Assembly: GCF_900113925.1 (NCBI RefSeq)
Contig: NZ_FORD01000004.1
Span: 79,193-143,192 of the forward strand
DNA from: Nitrosomonas sp. Nm34
GTDB taxonomy: Bacteria > Pseudomonadota > Gammaproteobacteria > Burkholderiales > Nitrosomonadaceae
Direction of reading: 5' to 3'
DNA: 64,000 nt
Made by a program: the position numbers and the translations under genes. Below the pieces are notes generated by a model. It was not told the origin of the DNA, made no database searches, and saw only the letters and a program-made list of their open reading frames with translations. Below are positions 38,274 through 46,321 of the stretch, in pieces. Numbering within the stretch: the first letter of the stretch is position 1; every line of letters begins with the position of its first letter.

Positions 38274-38759
38274 ATGAGATTCTATTTGATTTTAACCAGC
38301 TTATTACTAAGTGCATGTTCTACCCTGCCCCTCGCATTTGAAGATCCACATATAACAAAAATTTCATATGCAGAGGTAAACGCAGACATTGAAAGTAATA
38401 AAAATACTTTGGTGCGCTGGGGTGGTGTCATTGCGGATGTCAAGAATGATGAAAACTTCAGCTGGATGGAGGTCATATTTTATCCATTGGATTATTATGG
38501 TCGCCCCAAAATAAATAAACCCAGCGAAGGACGTTTTGTCATTAAAAGTCCGGAATTTTTAGATCCAAAGAACTATGCTAAAAATAGAGAAATTATTACT
38601 GTAGGCGTAATTGAAGGCAGAACTGAGCATATAACCAGTCCCGATAGTTCAGAGCTACCATTGATAACAGCCACAGCTATTCATCTCTGGCCGATAAATT
38701 ACCGAGACAATTATTACGGACATTGCCGGTTCTGCTATTTTATGCAGCTATTCTGGTAG
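38274..38759 (+). CDS. Slp family outer-membrane lipoprotein
   Basis: This 161-residue lipoprotein has lipobox LLLSAC (Cys15). The mature part shows VRWGGVIADVKN, WMEVIFYPLDYYGRP, GRFVIKSPEFLDPKNY and REITVGVIEG-like segments of the Slp/YeaY family. Those members are often induced by starvation or acid in enterics, which may not carry over here. The C-terminus (LWPINYRDNYYG) matches, though the last ten residues look atypical. It is flanked by noncoding DNA and stands alone. Confidence 0.83.
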   Translation: MRFYLILTSLLLSACSTLPLAFEDPHITKISYAEVNADIESNKNTLVRWGGVIADVKNDENFSWMEVIFYPLDYYGRPKINKPSEGRFVIKSPEFLDPKNYAKNREIITVGVIEGRTEHITSPDSSELPLITATAIHLWPINYRDNYYGHCRFCYFMQLFW

Positions 38760-39124
38760 ATGCGAAATTTTTCCGTAAAACGTCACACCATTTTGGGGAA
38801 TACGAAATTTCTAAAATGCCACCCTATACCATGAGCCTAGCTTACTAATCAAGTATTTAATTACTAGTTTTAGATTCAAGCTTTACTTACTGAAAGGGAG
38901 GTTGAACAAAAGAGCGTCTGTGAACACCGAAGATCACCCCTTCTCACTAACATTAAATATAAATATGAGCTAAGACTCATGAAATTTCCAAAAAAGAACA
39001 GTTGCAACTAAACACCTTTCATTCCCTCCTGAAAGATGTCTATGAATAATTGGTGTTATTGACTGCGGGTTTAATGATAGGTTACGGTTTGAACAATTTT
39101 GGTTTGAGCTAAAACATCGTTAAT
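38760..39124. other. Intergenic region between slp-like gene and the PhoB-like gene
   Basis: A 365-base gap between convergent genes. It has no coding frame of note. A weak 5-bp hairpin (ATGAG/CTCAT around 38966) is present. No terminator with a clear U-run was found. Confidence 0.4.
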
Positions 39125-39832
39125 TTACTCAACAGAAAATCGATAACCAATTCCCCTGACTGTCTGTACCAGATTTTCTTTACCGACTACTTTAAGAGTG
39201 GTTCTCAGCCTGCGAATATACACGTCGATGGTACGTTCTTCGATAAAAACATGATCACCCCATAATCGATCTTGCAGTTGGGCGCGTGTATGTACCCGCT
39301 CTTTGTTTGCCATCAAAAAATGCAAGAGGCGAAATTCAGTGGGCCCTAATGTAATTTCAGCTGGTTCTAACTGCTTATCCTTGATGTACGCATGTACTCT
39401 ATGTGTAGCTGGATCAAGTTTTAATCCCCCCAACTGAATAATTTCCTCCGCCATCTCGGGTAAACGCCGACGTAACACAGCTTTGATTCTTGCAATCAGC
39501 TCATGAGGTGAAAAGGGTTTGATAATAACATCTTCCACCTCAACCACCAGATTAGCGATTATTTCACTTTCCTGATCTCGAGCAGTTAATATAATAATTG
39601 GAATGGATTGGGTACGTTCTTCAATCTTCAACCTGCGTGCAAATTCTACCCTGTCCATATTAGGCAGTACCCCACCAATTATCACAAGATCGGGTAAGAC
39701 ATTGATGATTATTCTGTTAGCTTGCTCCGCATTATCAGCACATAAAGCAATAAGACCTGCTCTTTTTAAATTGAGCGAAATCGTTTCCTGGAGAATAGGT
39801 TCATCTTCAACTATTAGAATTGTTATTGTCAT
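39125..39832 (-). CDS. PhoB-like winged-helix response regulator lacking the phospho-acceptor Asp
   Basis: The 235-residue protein aligns with PhoB over its whole length. The receiver acidic pair is Glu9-Asp10 and the switch-side Lys is in IIKPFSPHEL. The expected LLDWMLP block is instead VIIGGVLPNMD, placing Gly53 where the Asp is phosphorylated. Other conserved receiver residues (TKPF Thr, GADDY) are also altered (EVEDVIIKPF). The DNA-binding domain (about 130-235) is intact, with GPTEFRLLHFLM, RTIDVYIRRLR and VQTVRGIGYRF. So it may bind Pho-box DNA without classical phosphorylation. No phoR gene is next to it. Confidence 0.9.
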   Translation of the reverse strand: MTITILIVEDEPILQETISLNLKRAGLIALCADNAEQANRIIINVLPDLVIIGGVLPNMDRVEFARRLKIEERTQSIPIIILTARDQESEIIANLVVEVEDVIIKPFSPHELIARIKAVLRRRLPEMAEEIIQLGGLKLDPATHRVHAYIKDKQLEPAEITLGPTEFRLLHFLMANKERVHTRAQLQDRLWGDHVFIEERTIDVYIRRLRTTLKVVGKENLVQTVRGIGYRFSVE

Positions 39833-39886
39833 ACATTATCTCATTCTTAGTATATATAGCTAAAGGATGCTGAGATAATATAAATA

Positions 39887-39918
39887 AAATTTTACAAATT
39901 CGTGACAATAACATGAAA
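39887..39918 (-). promoter_or_regulatory. Possible Pho-box-like repeats upstream of the PhoB-like gene
   Basis: On the minus strand, 11-base-spaced blocks TTTCATG, TTGTCAC and TTGTAAA occur about 55-85 bases before the gene. They resemble Pho-box half-sites, but the match is loose and the DNA is AT-rich, so chance is likely. Confidence 0.3.
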
Positions 39919-40066
39919 ACAACCTTTCATTTGTATAGCTGATTAATTATTTGATTTATTATCAAAAATAAGCAAAGCAAATAAATAGAAAATACTCATC
40001 TTAGATTATGACCTGCTAGTTCTCTCTAGCTGACTTCGTTCCTGTTGCGCCTAAAGGTTAGTTGAA

Positions 40067-40513
40067 TCAATCAATAGCATCGGGTGAGAAACGAATAGAA
40101 ACAATACGCAGCAATGTCAGTACCGCAATCACAGCAATATGTAATCCAAATTCTATCAATGTGTATGCTTTATACCAAAGGCCGATCAACTCTCCGATCA
40201 GCACCACTAATGCAACATCGAGGATGAAGGTTACCTTTACACGCCCTACTGCCAGATAAGATTGTAATATGCGAATCAGTTCAAGCACTGCGAGGACCAA
40301 CACGACATCAATAATGATATGCTCGACAACGTTTGCCCATCCATCCTTGAAAATATGAGGCAAGTTTGACATTAAATTGAGTATGCCTACGCCTATCCAC
40401 AAATAGAGCGCTAACATCAGGATACCAACTATAAATTGAATGATGCGCAGATGCCAATCACTATCAGTTAACAGGACTATATTTTTTCTTTTGATTATTT
40501 CTTGGTTAATCAT
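40067..40513 (-). CDS. PsiE-like phosphate-starvation-inducible membrane protein
   Basis: A 148-residue integral membrane protein with about four helices. It resembles PsiE: the region WANVVEHIIIDVVLVLAVLE and the tail VIAVLTLLRIVSIRFS are family-like. PsiE function is unknown; in E. coli its expression depends on PhoB. It follows a Pho-box-like site (40565-40583). The Asp-less PhoB homologue lies 234 bases downstream on the same strand, so this pair may form one regulon. Confidence 0.8.
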   Translation of the reverse strand: MINQEIIKRKNIVLLTDSDWHLRIIQFIVGILMLALYLWIGVGILNLMSNLPHIFKDGWANVVEHIIIDVVLVLAVLELIRILQSYLAVGRVKVTFILDVALVVLIGELIGLWYKAYTLIEFGLHIAVIAVLTLLRIVSIRFSPDAID

Positions 40514-40880
40514 TGATCCACTCCATTTGATTGAATTATGTGGATTCTTATCTTATAGATTTAATATAAAAGTTTTGTGACGCTCTAATCATTTTTCTTC
40601 CGCTACATTCCATCTCACATTATCCACTTATCTTATCAAGAAAAATCAAGCGCATTCGCCTGGGCGCTCATGAATCCCGATTATTTCCACATTTATGTAA
40701 CTTATTGTATATAAATGAGTTGTTTTGCAGATGACGAGTATTTAATGTTTAATGTCATCTGATCGTAACGATAATGAAATATTCAGCTAGTAGCATGCGG
40801 CAATTGCTAATAACGGATTGCAAATTCAGATTGCATGCTATCCGTCTTACCCACTTAATTCATTTTATGCATTGGGACTT
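40514..40880. other. Divergent regulatory region between PsiE-like and DUF3450 genes
   Basis: A 367-base region that should contain promoters for the leftward PsiE-like gene and for the rightward TonB cluster. It includes the Pho-box-like site at 40565-40583. AT-rich stretches without a gene otherwise. Confidence 0.5.
40565..40583 (-). promoter_or_regulatory. Candidate Pho box upstream of the PsiE-like gene
   Basis: The minus strand reads GCGTCACAAAACTTTTATA. It matches 14 of 19 positions of CTGTCATAAAACTGTCATA, the E. coli Pho-box consensus, with both half-sites at the correct 11-base spacing. It ends 52 bases before the start codon. This is a visual match only. Confidence 0.5.
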
Positions 40881-41648
40881 ATGCTGAAATATTTTCTAAA
40901 GAAAACAATTTTATTCATTGGATTGATATTTTTAACTCCTGCACCGACAGCGATGGGAAGTAGTGTGGAGAATCTGGCAAAGGCACTGGCCAAGATTCGA
41001 GGCGAAGTCGAGACATTACAAACACAACTGGATACTGAAAAGGAAAAACATGGCAGCAGAATGTCTGCACTCAATTCTCAATTGGCAGATTTAAGTGTGG
41101 AAGATAGAAGGCAGAAAATGAGTATTGAGAAACTGCAGCATTCCATAGAAAAAATGACTGCTGACACTAAGAAGGCGGAGCAATCAGGTGAGAGTCTGAA
41201 ACCCGTCTTACTAGACATACTAAAAAACTATAAGCAGCACATTCAAACAGGTTTTCCATTTAAGACGGAAGATCGTATCAAGGCACTTGAAAATCTGGAG
41301 AATAATGTTGCTCAACAGTTGATTGATCCTAGTAAAGCAGCCAGCCAGGCATGGGCTCTAATAGAAGATGAAATTCGACTGAGTAAGGAAAATGGAATTT
41401 ACCAGCAGACCATAGCGTTGGATGGAGAAAACGTGCTGGTGGATATTGCAAAACTGGGTACGGTACTCCTTCTTTTTCAAACCAGGGATAACAGAGGCGG
41501 GATGGCCAAACGATCGGCGGATGGTGGTTGGAAATTTGAGACCGTTGGCGACACCAAGGAATTTGAGCGTATCAAAATTTTATTTGACTCATTGAAGAAA
41601 CAGATACGTCAGGGTTATTTTGAAATACCAAATCCGTTGAGAAAATGA
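40881..41648 (+). CDS. DUF3450 family periplasmic protein (TonB2 cluster)
   Basis: A 255-residue exported protein. I start it at the ATG at 40881 (MLKYFLKKTILFIGLIFL), which gives a proper signal peptide. The upstream TTG at 40818 does not. The mature region is a long coiled coil (about 30-110) followed by a globular part with GEVVLVDIAKLG-like ENVLVDIAKLGTVLLLFQTR. These features match DUF3450 proteins, which stand first in Vibrio-type TonB2 clusters. A role in linking the energiser to the envelope is inferred. It overlaps the next gene by ATGA. Confidence 0.85.
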   Translation: MLKYFLKKTILFIGLIFLTPAPTAMGSSVENLAKALAKIRGEVETLQTQLDTEKEKHGSRMSALNSQLADLSVEDRRQKMSIEKLQHSIEKMTADTKKAEQSGESLKPVLLDILKNYKQHIQTGFPFKTEDRIKALENLENNVAQQLIDPSKAASQAWALIEDEIRLSKENGIYQQTIALDGENVLVDIAKLGTVLLLFQTRDNRGGMAKRSADGGWKFETVGDTKEFERIKILFDSLKKQIRQGYFEIPNPLRK

Positions 41649-43129
41649 ATAAATTATTATTGATAACACTATTACTGATGGCGGTGACCTCAGCTTATGC
41701 CAAAGAAAATAAAGCCACAGATACTTCAGAAAATATAAGCGTATCAACGCCAGAAGAAAAAATCGAAGCTGCGTCACCAAAAAAGCAAGGCTCATCCAAG
41801 CAGGAAGTAGTTAATCTGGAAACTGCCTATAAACGCGAGTACGCCTTCCTGGAAGCACAGAAACGGGAGCTGTCTGAACGACTAAAAAACTATCAAGCTA
41901 CTGCAAACCGCGAGGAACAGGCGCTTCTCAGCAAGATTAGCGCGCTTGAACGCAGTTCTGTTGATCGTTCGGCAAAAATAGACCAACTGACTGCACAGTT
42001 AACAGAAATTGAACGTAAAGAAGCCGCCGTTACAGAACGCAGCGATGGTTTGGAAACAACTTACCTTCAGGCGGAAGCGAGCCTCAAAAATTATGGCATT
42101 GAAATGCCTGTATCCATGAAAGAAGCTAAAGATAATGATCATGTCAGGGTAAATTTTTTGTTTAACCAAGCATTGTCTTTACTTCAGGGTCTTGGAGAAA
42201 TTCAGACAAAACCAGGAAAATTTTTTCTGGAAAATGGAAAACAGGCTGCAGGGACCCTTATTTATCTAGGCAATATCGCAGCATATGGAATCAGTCCCGA
42301 TGGCAACGGCAGCTTGGCTCCAGCAGGAGGCGGCGATTTTAAGATCTGGAAAAGCGCAGGTGCGGAAAGTGCAATTGCTTTGAGCAAAAACCAGCAGCCG
42401 GATACGCTAGAGTTATATTTATTTGAATCACGCACTACTGCCGTTGAGGAGATGCATGAGCAAACATTATTACAACATGTCGATTCAGGAGGGGCTATCG
42501 GCTGGGTCATCGTGGCACTGGGTGTCATAGGTGGATTTTTTATCCTGATCCGGACTTATTTGCTGCATTCAAACAGTACCGATACGAAACATTTATCTGA
42601 TCATATCTTACCTCAGCTTGCCGCAGGCGACCTGGATGTGGCAAAGAAAAGCTGTGAAGATAATTCATCATCTGCCATTGGCCGTGTTTTACTGTATACA
42701 TTGCATCATTTGAAAGATGATCGGGATCACATGGAAGGCATTGTTTATGAGGCGATTCTGCAAGAATCCGGACCCTTGGACCGATTTGGATCCGCTATTT
42801 TAGTGATAGCCTCGGTAGCCCCTCTGCTTGGTTTACTGGGCACAGTTACCGGAATGATTGAAACATTTGATTCGATCACCCAGTTTGGTACCAGCGATCC
42901 GAGATTGTTGTCTGAAGGTATCTCTATCGCATTAGTGACGACCGAATTAGGACTCGTCATTGCTATTCCAACCTTGTTGCTAGGCTCTTTATTGTCTACT
43001 TGGGCGAGAAATATTAAACGTGACATGGAACATTCGGCGCTCAGAATTATTAACATTTTTATGGGCGGCAGACTTGATTTGGAAGAAGCTCCTGTGCCTA
43101 TTAATGTGAATGAAAAAGTCTTGCCATAA
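41645..43129 (+). CDS. TtpC-like extended ExbB/MotA-TolQ protein
   Basis: A 494-residue protein. It has a signal peptide (1-18), a Glu/Lys-rich coiled coil (about 45-155), a linker, then a transmembrane helix around 280-300. The MotA/TolQ/ExbB domain follows (about 335-480). That domain has GLLGTVTGMIETFDSITQFG and EGISIALVTTELGLVIAIP, the proton-channel helices. Vibrio TtpC has the same layout and is required for TonB2 function there (family knowledge). It overlaps DUF3450 and is followed by a normal-size ExbB. Confidence 0.88.
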   Translation: MNKLLLITLLLMAVTSAYAKENKATDTSENISVSTPEEKIEAASPKKQGSSKQEVVNLETAYKREYAFLEAQKRELSERLKNYQATANREEQALLSKISALERSSVDRSAKIDQLTAQLTEIERKEAAVTERSDGLETTYLQAEASLKNYGIEMPVSMKEAKDNDHVRVNFLFNQALSLLQGLGEIQTKPGKFFLENGKQAAGTLIYLGNIAAYGISPDGNGSLAPAGGGDFKIWKSAGAESAIALSKNQQPDTLELYLFESRTTAVEEMHEQTLLQHVDSGGAIGWVIVALGVIGGFFILIRTYLLHSNSTDTKHLSDHILPQLAAGDLDVAKKSCEDNSSSAIGRVLLYTLHHLKDDRDHMEGIVYEAILQESGPLDRFGSAILVIASVAPLLGLLGTVTGMIETFDSITQFGTSDPRLLSEGISIALVTTELGLVIAIPTLLLGSLLSTWARNIKRDMEHSALRIINIFMGGRLDLEEAPVPINVNEKVLP

Positions 43130-43141
43130 AGAATTCTTGAA

Positions 43142-43759
43142 ATGAATCCCTCAGAATTAATTATATGGATCAAGGAGTTATTTATTATAGGGGGTGTTGT
43201 CATGCCTCCACTAGTACTTTGCATCCTGTTACTTTGGTATGGCGTAGGATATCGGTTCTGGGTTATGAAAGACCGCAAGTTGATGGGTGTACGCGATATG
43301 TTGCGCTATTACCATGAGCATGATGATAAGCCCGCCAGAAGTATTGTGGCCAGAGCGATCAAACAAGGCCTCCGTTTAAAAAAACAGCAGGGAAAGGTCA
43401 AAAACCTACGACGTCATCTGGACGCTGCCTTTTATGACTATGAAAGAGAAATTACCAAGTTTTCTTCGCTCACTCGCGTTGCTGTTCTGATTGCGCCTTT
43501 ACTGGGTCTATTGGGTACCGTGACAGGAATGATTGAAACGTTCCAGTCACTATCAACTATGACGGTGCACTCTCAGTCTGGTGGTATTGCAGGCGGCATC
43601 GCCGAAGCTTTATTTACTACCCAGATGGGACTGACTGTCGCGGTTCCAGGTGTATTAGCAAACAGTATTCTGAATAGGAGACAACAGCAGATTGAACAGG
43701 ATCTTTCTCAGGTCAAAGACTTGCTGTGTCATCAAACATCCACTACAAACGAGAAATAG
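43142..43759 (+). CDS. exbB: ExbB-type proton channel protein
   Basis: The 205-residue product is the core ExbB/TolQ-type proton channel of a TonB system. One N-terminal helix (about 13-35) is followed by the hallmark IAPLLGLLGTVTGMIETFQS. The third helix region is ALFTTQMGLTVAVPGVLANS. It has the expected length and order before exbD. Gap to TtpC is 12 bases. It should couple proton flow to TonB movement. Confidence 0.92.
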   Translation: MNPSELIIWIKELFIIGGVVMPPLVLCILLLWYGVGYRFWVMKDRKLMGVRDMLRYYHEHDDKPARSIVARAIKQGLRLKKQQGKVKNLRRHLDAAFYDYEREITKFSSLTRVAVLIAPLLGLLGTVTGMIETFQSLSTMTVHSQSGGIAGGIAEALFTTQMGLTVAVPGVLANSILNRRQQQIEQDLSQVKDLLCHQTSTTNEK

Positions 43760-43762
43760 ATC

Positions 43763-44173
43763 ATGATGAGAAGAAATAATGAACCTGCTGAAGCCGAAGC
43801 TACGATCGATATGACACCAATGATCGATATGGTTTTCATATTACTGATTTTCTTCATGGTAACGGCATCTTTTGTCAAAGACATGAAACTAGAGCTGGAG
43901 CGGCCTAAAGCGAGTAGCGCCGTTACTGCCTCGAGTAAGGCCATTCGCCTGTTTGTTGACCGCAACGGCGATACTTACTTGGATGGCGAACCGATACGTT
44001 TGTGGTTGATACAAAGTAAGTTACGTGATTTGTTGAATAATGCTTCCAGCAAAATCGTTTTGGTGGTGACAGATGAAGGTGTTCCTGCAGGAAAACTGGT
44101 TGAGGTGGTAGACCAAGCTCGCTTGGCAGGGGCAGAAAGCGTTGGGGTTGCCACTAAAAAAGAAGCGGGGTAA
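43763..44173 (+). CDS. exbD: ExbD biopolymer transport protein
   Basis: A 136-residue ExbD with one N-terminal helix. The proton-carrying Asp sits in ATIDMTPMIDMVFILLIFFM (about 16-35; Asp25 fits the conserved position). The periplasmic part is the ExbD/TolR domain with DGEPIRLWLIQSKLRDLLN and GVPAGKLVEVVDQARLAG. It lies three bases after exbB and eight bases before tonB. The set is standard. Confidence 0.93.
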   Translation: MMRRNNEPAEAEATIDMTPMIDMVFILLIFFMVTASFVKDMKLELERPKASSAVTASSKAIRLFVDRNGDTYLDGEPIRLWLIQSKLRDLLNNASSKIVLVVTDEGVPAGKLVEVVDQARLAGAESVGVATKKEAG

Positions 44174-44181
44174 AGAGATCA

Positions 44182-44820
44182 ATGGACACGATGAATCTGA
44201 AACAACATATGGCAGGAGCTGTATCTATGGTACTTGGATTGATACTGGTTTTCGGTCTGATATGGTGGATGAACCGTTATATGGGACCGGTTGAGAAGGC
44301 ACCTGCACAGGAGGTCACTGATATCGCCGTGGAACGAGAAATCAAGCCGGAACCTAAAAAAGAGGTTAAGAAAGTAGAACCAAAAAAAATGTCCCGACCT
44401 CAGCAAGCAGCCCCATCTTTCAAAGGATTTGGTGCAGGACTTTCCGGCATAGATATGGGATCGCTAGGTCTGGATAATGGGGCAATAAATGATCTGGATG
44501 ATTCTTTAATTGGTAAAACAGCCAATACTGTGATGACCGCTGATCTGGTTGATGTTCCGCCTAAGCCGATAGCCAGAGGAGCATTTAAATACCCGCCTAC
44601 AGCAAAAAAGAATGGTATTAAAGGCTATGTTGTCTTGTCAGTACTCGTAGAGACTGATGGCTCAGTCAATCAAGTACAAGTGCTGGAATCGAATCCGTCA
44701 GGGATTTTTGACGCTGCTGCACTGCAGGGCATTCGATCCTGGCAGTTTGAGCCGGCAAAGTACAAAGGTGAAGTTGTCAAAGTGTGGGCAAAGCAAAAAA
44801 TTCGATTCGATTTATCCTGA
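44182..44820 (+). CDS. tonB: TonB energy transducer
   Basis: A 212-residue TonB-type protein. One helix (about 13-30) anchors it and a Pro/Glu/Lys-rich linker (EREIKPEPKKEVKKVEP) spans the periplasm. The C-terminal domain holds AFKYPPTAKKNGIKGYVVLS and GSVNQVQVLESNPSGIFDAA, ending WQFEPAKYKGEVVKVWAKQK. The missing long Pro-Lys tract is normal for TonB2-like proteins. It precedes the TPR gene. Confidence 0.92.
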   Translation: MDTMNLKQHMAGAVSMVLGLILVFGLIWWMNRYMGPVEKAPAQEVTDIAVEREIKPEPKKEVKKVEPKKMSRPQQAAPSFKGFGAGLSGIDMGSLGLDNGAINDLDDSLIGKTANTVMTADLVDVPPKPIARGAFKYPPTAKKNGIKGYVVLSVLVETDGSVNQVQVLESNPSGIFDAAALQGIRSWQFEPAKYKGEVVKVWAKQKIRFDLS

Positions 44821-44839
44821 TTTAAAAGCTGTGATTACA

Positions 44840-46006
44840 ATGAAATACCTAACGGCTAGACCAATTGGCCATCTGATAATTGTTATTATACTGGGATACT
44901 ACTGCAGTATGAGTTGGGCTGCCGATAACAAATCACAACCGACAGATTTCCTCGATCTTGCAGCTGTCATGCTAAAAGACGGTCATAGTGATCGCGCTTT
45001 ATTAGCCTTGCAGAGTGTGGATCTGAAGGATAAAAAAACTGATCTGGCGAGGTTTTATACGCTACAAGGCTTGGCTTATATGAATCTGAATGATTTTGCA
45101 GCAGCCAAAGACAGTTTGCAGCTGGCGATTAAAAATGGGCAGACAGATTCAGTCATTTTTGTCTATCTGGCGCAAGTTCATTATGCGCTCAAAGCGTATC
45201 GAGATACGATTCAGTCCATTGACAAGGCAGGCGAACATGGCAGCAAAGCAGCCTTAATCACTCTAAAGGCACAAGCTTATTGGCATCTGAAAGAAACAGC
45301 TAACGCTATCAATGCACTGGATGAGGGCCAGAGGCTCTATCCAAAGGATTTCAGTTTTCTTAGACGTAAGGTTTTTTATTTTGTTGAGCTTGGTTTATAT
45401 CATGAAGCGACCCAATTGGGCAGGCAATACCTCAAGCAATCAGAGGCGGCTGCGGAGGACTATGTCGCCATTGGTAATGCATTGCGGTTAAGCAAGCAAT
45501 ATCAGGAAGCACTAGACATCCTGGAAATCGCGCGTCTACGATTCCCTGAGAATGAAGTAGTCGCAAAACTGCTGGCACACACTTATCTAGATCAGGGAAA
45601 ACTCAATTCGGCTGCATTCATCCTTGAGCAAGCCGCTTTATTGAATCCAGGCCTACAAGCTGAAGCAGGAGAGATTTATCGGCGTGCAGGTCGTTTTCAT
45701 AAGGCATTGACGCTGAATGAAAGCATCAGTGATCAGAAAGTAAAACTTAAACAACGGCTCTCCATTCTGCTTGCATTAAAGCAATTCGAACGTGCTGCCA
45801 ATATGGAATCAAGCTTGTATCGGTCCGGAGTATTGGATGATCAAGAAGTACGCTATGCGCTTGCGTATGCCTTATTCTCAAGTAAGCGCTTTCCAGAAGC
45901 TAATAAGCATTTGGACCATTTAAAAGATGCCGAGCTTTTCAGAAAAGGCACTGAGCTTCGTCGATTGATGGAAATCTGCAAGACCGAACCATGGCAATGC
46001 GTTTAA
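44840..46006 (+). CDS. TPR-repeat periplasmic protein of the TonB2 cluster
   Basis: I start this at the ATG at 44840 (MKYLTARPIGHLIIVIILGY), giving 388 residues. The longer frame from 44657 runs inside tonB in another phase. A signal peptide (about 1-28) precedes about eight tetratricopeptide repeats, for example FYTLQGLAYMNLNDFAAAKD and ARLRFPENEVVAKLLAHTYL. A TPR gene follows tonB in Vibrio-type TonB2 loci, where it assists assembly. That role is assumed here. Confidence 0.85.
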   Translation: MKYLTARPIGHLIIVIILGYYCSMSWAADNKSQPTDFLDLAAVMLKDGHSDRALLALQSVDLKDKKTDLARFYTLQGLAYMNLNDFAAAKDSLQLAIKNGQTDSVIFVYLAQVHYALKAYRDTIQSIDKAGEHGSKAALITLKAQAYWHLKETANAINALDEGQRLYPKDFSFLRRKVFYFVELGLYHEATQLGRQYLKQSEAAAEDYVAIGNALRLSKQYQEALDILEIARLRFPENEVVAKLLAHTYLDQGKLNSAAFILEQAALLNPGLQAEAGEIYRRAGRFHKALTLNESISDQKVKLKQRLSILLALKQFERAANMESSLYRSGVLDDQEVRYALAYALFSSKRFPEANKHLDHLKDAELFRKGTELRRLMEICKTEPWQCV

Positions 46007-46321
46007 TTCTTGCAATGACAGAAATCAGAGCATGTCATGGCTACCTCATTACATGTTCTGCTGACTGTGGAGCTTGCGTTCATTACGATTGCAATGCGTA
46101 TTTGATGGCATTCCCCCTTATGCCGCCTTGATACCTTCCAAGTAGTAGCATTATCCCTTTTTCATTAATAAATTATCTTCTGGTGCAATTTCATTGCCGG
46201 TGAAGAGAGGGCTTTTTACACCTAATGTTTACCCCGATTAATCATGCTTGTTGGATGCTGTGTTAAGCAGACAGATTTTCATCGCAAATATTTTTCCAGA
46301 AATAAAAATTACAAAAATAAG
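46007..46321. other. Intergenic region before the TonB-dependent receptor
   Basis: A 315-base gap with no gene that I can recognise. It could carry the receptor's own promoter. An upstream ATG at 46244 is in frame with the receptor but would add 26 residues before the signal peptide. Confidence 0.45.

Noticed and set aside
38960..38980. Short palindrome ATGAG/CTCAT as a terminator
   Set aside because: Stem of five base pairs with no U-run. Too weak to call.
44657..44839. Long frame upstream of the TPR gene inside tonB
   Set aside because: It overlaps the end of tonB in another phase. The ATG at 44840 gives a signal peptide and normal TPR protein.
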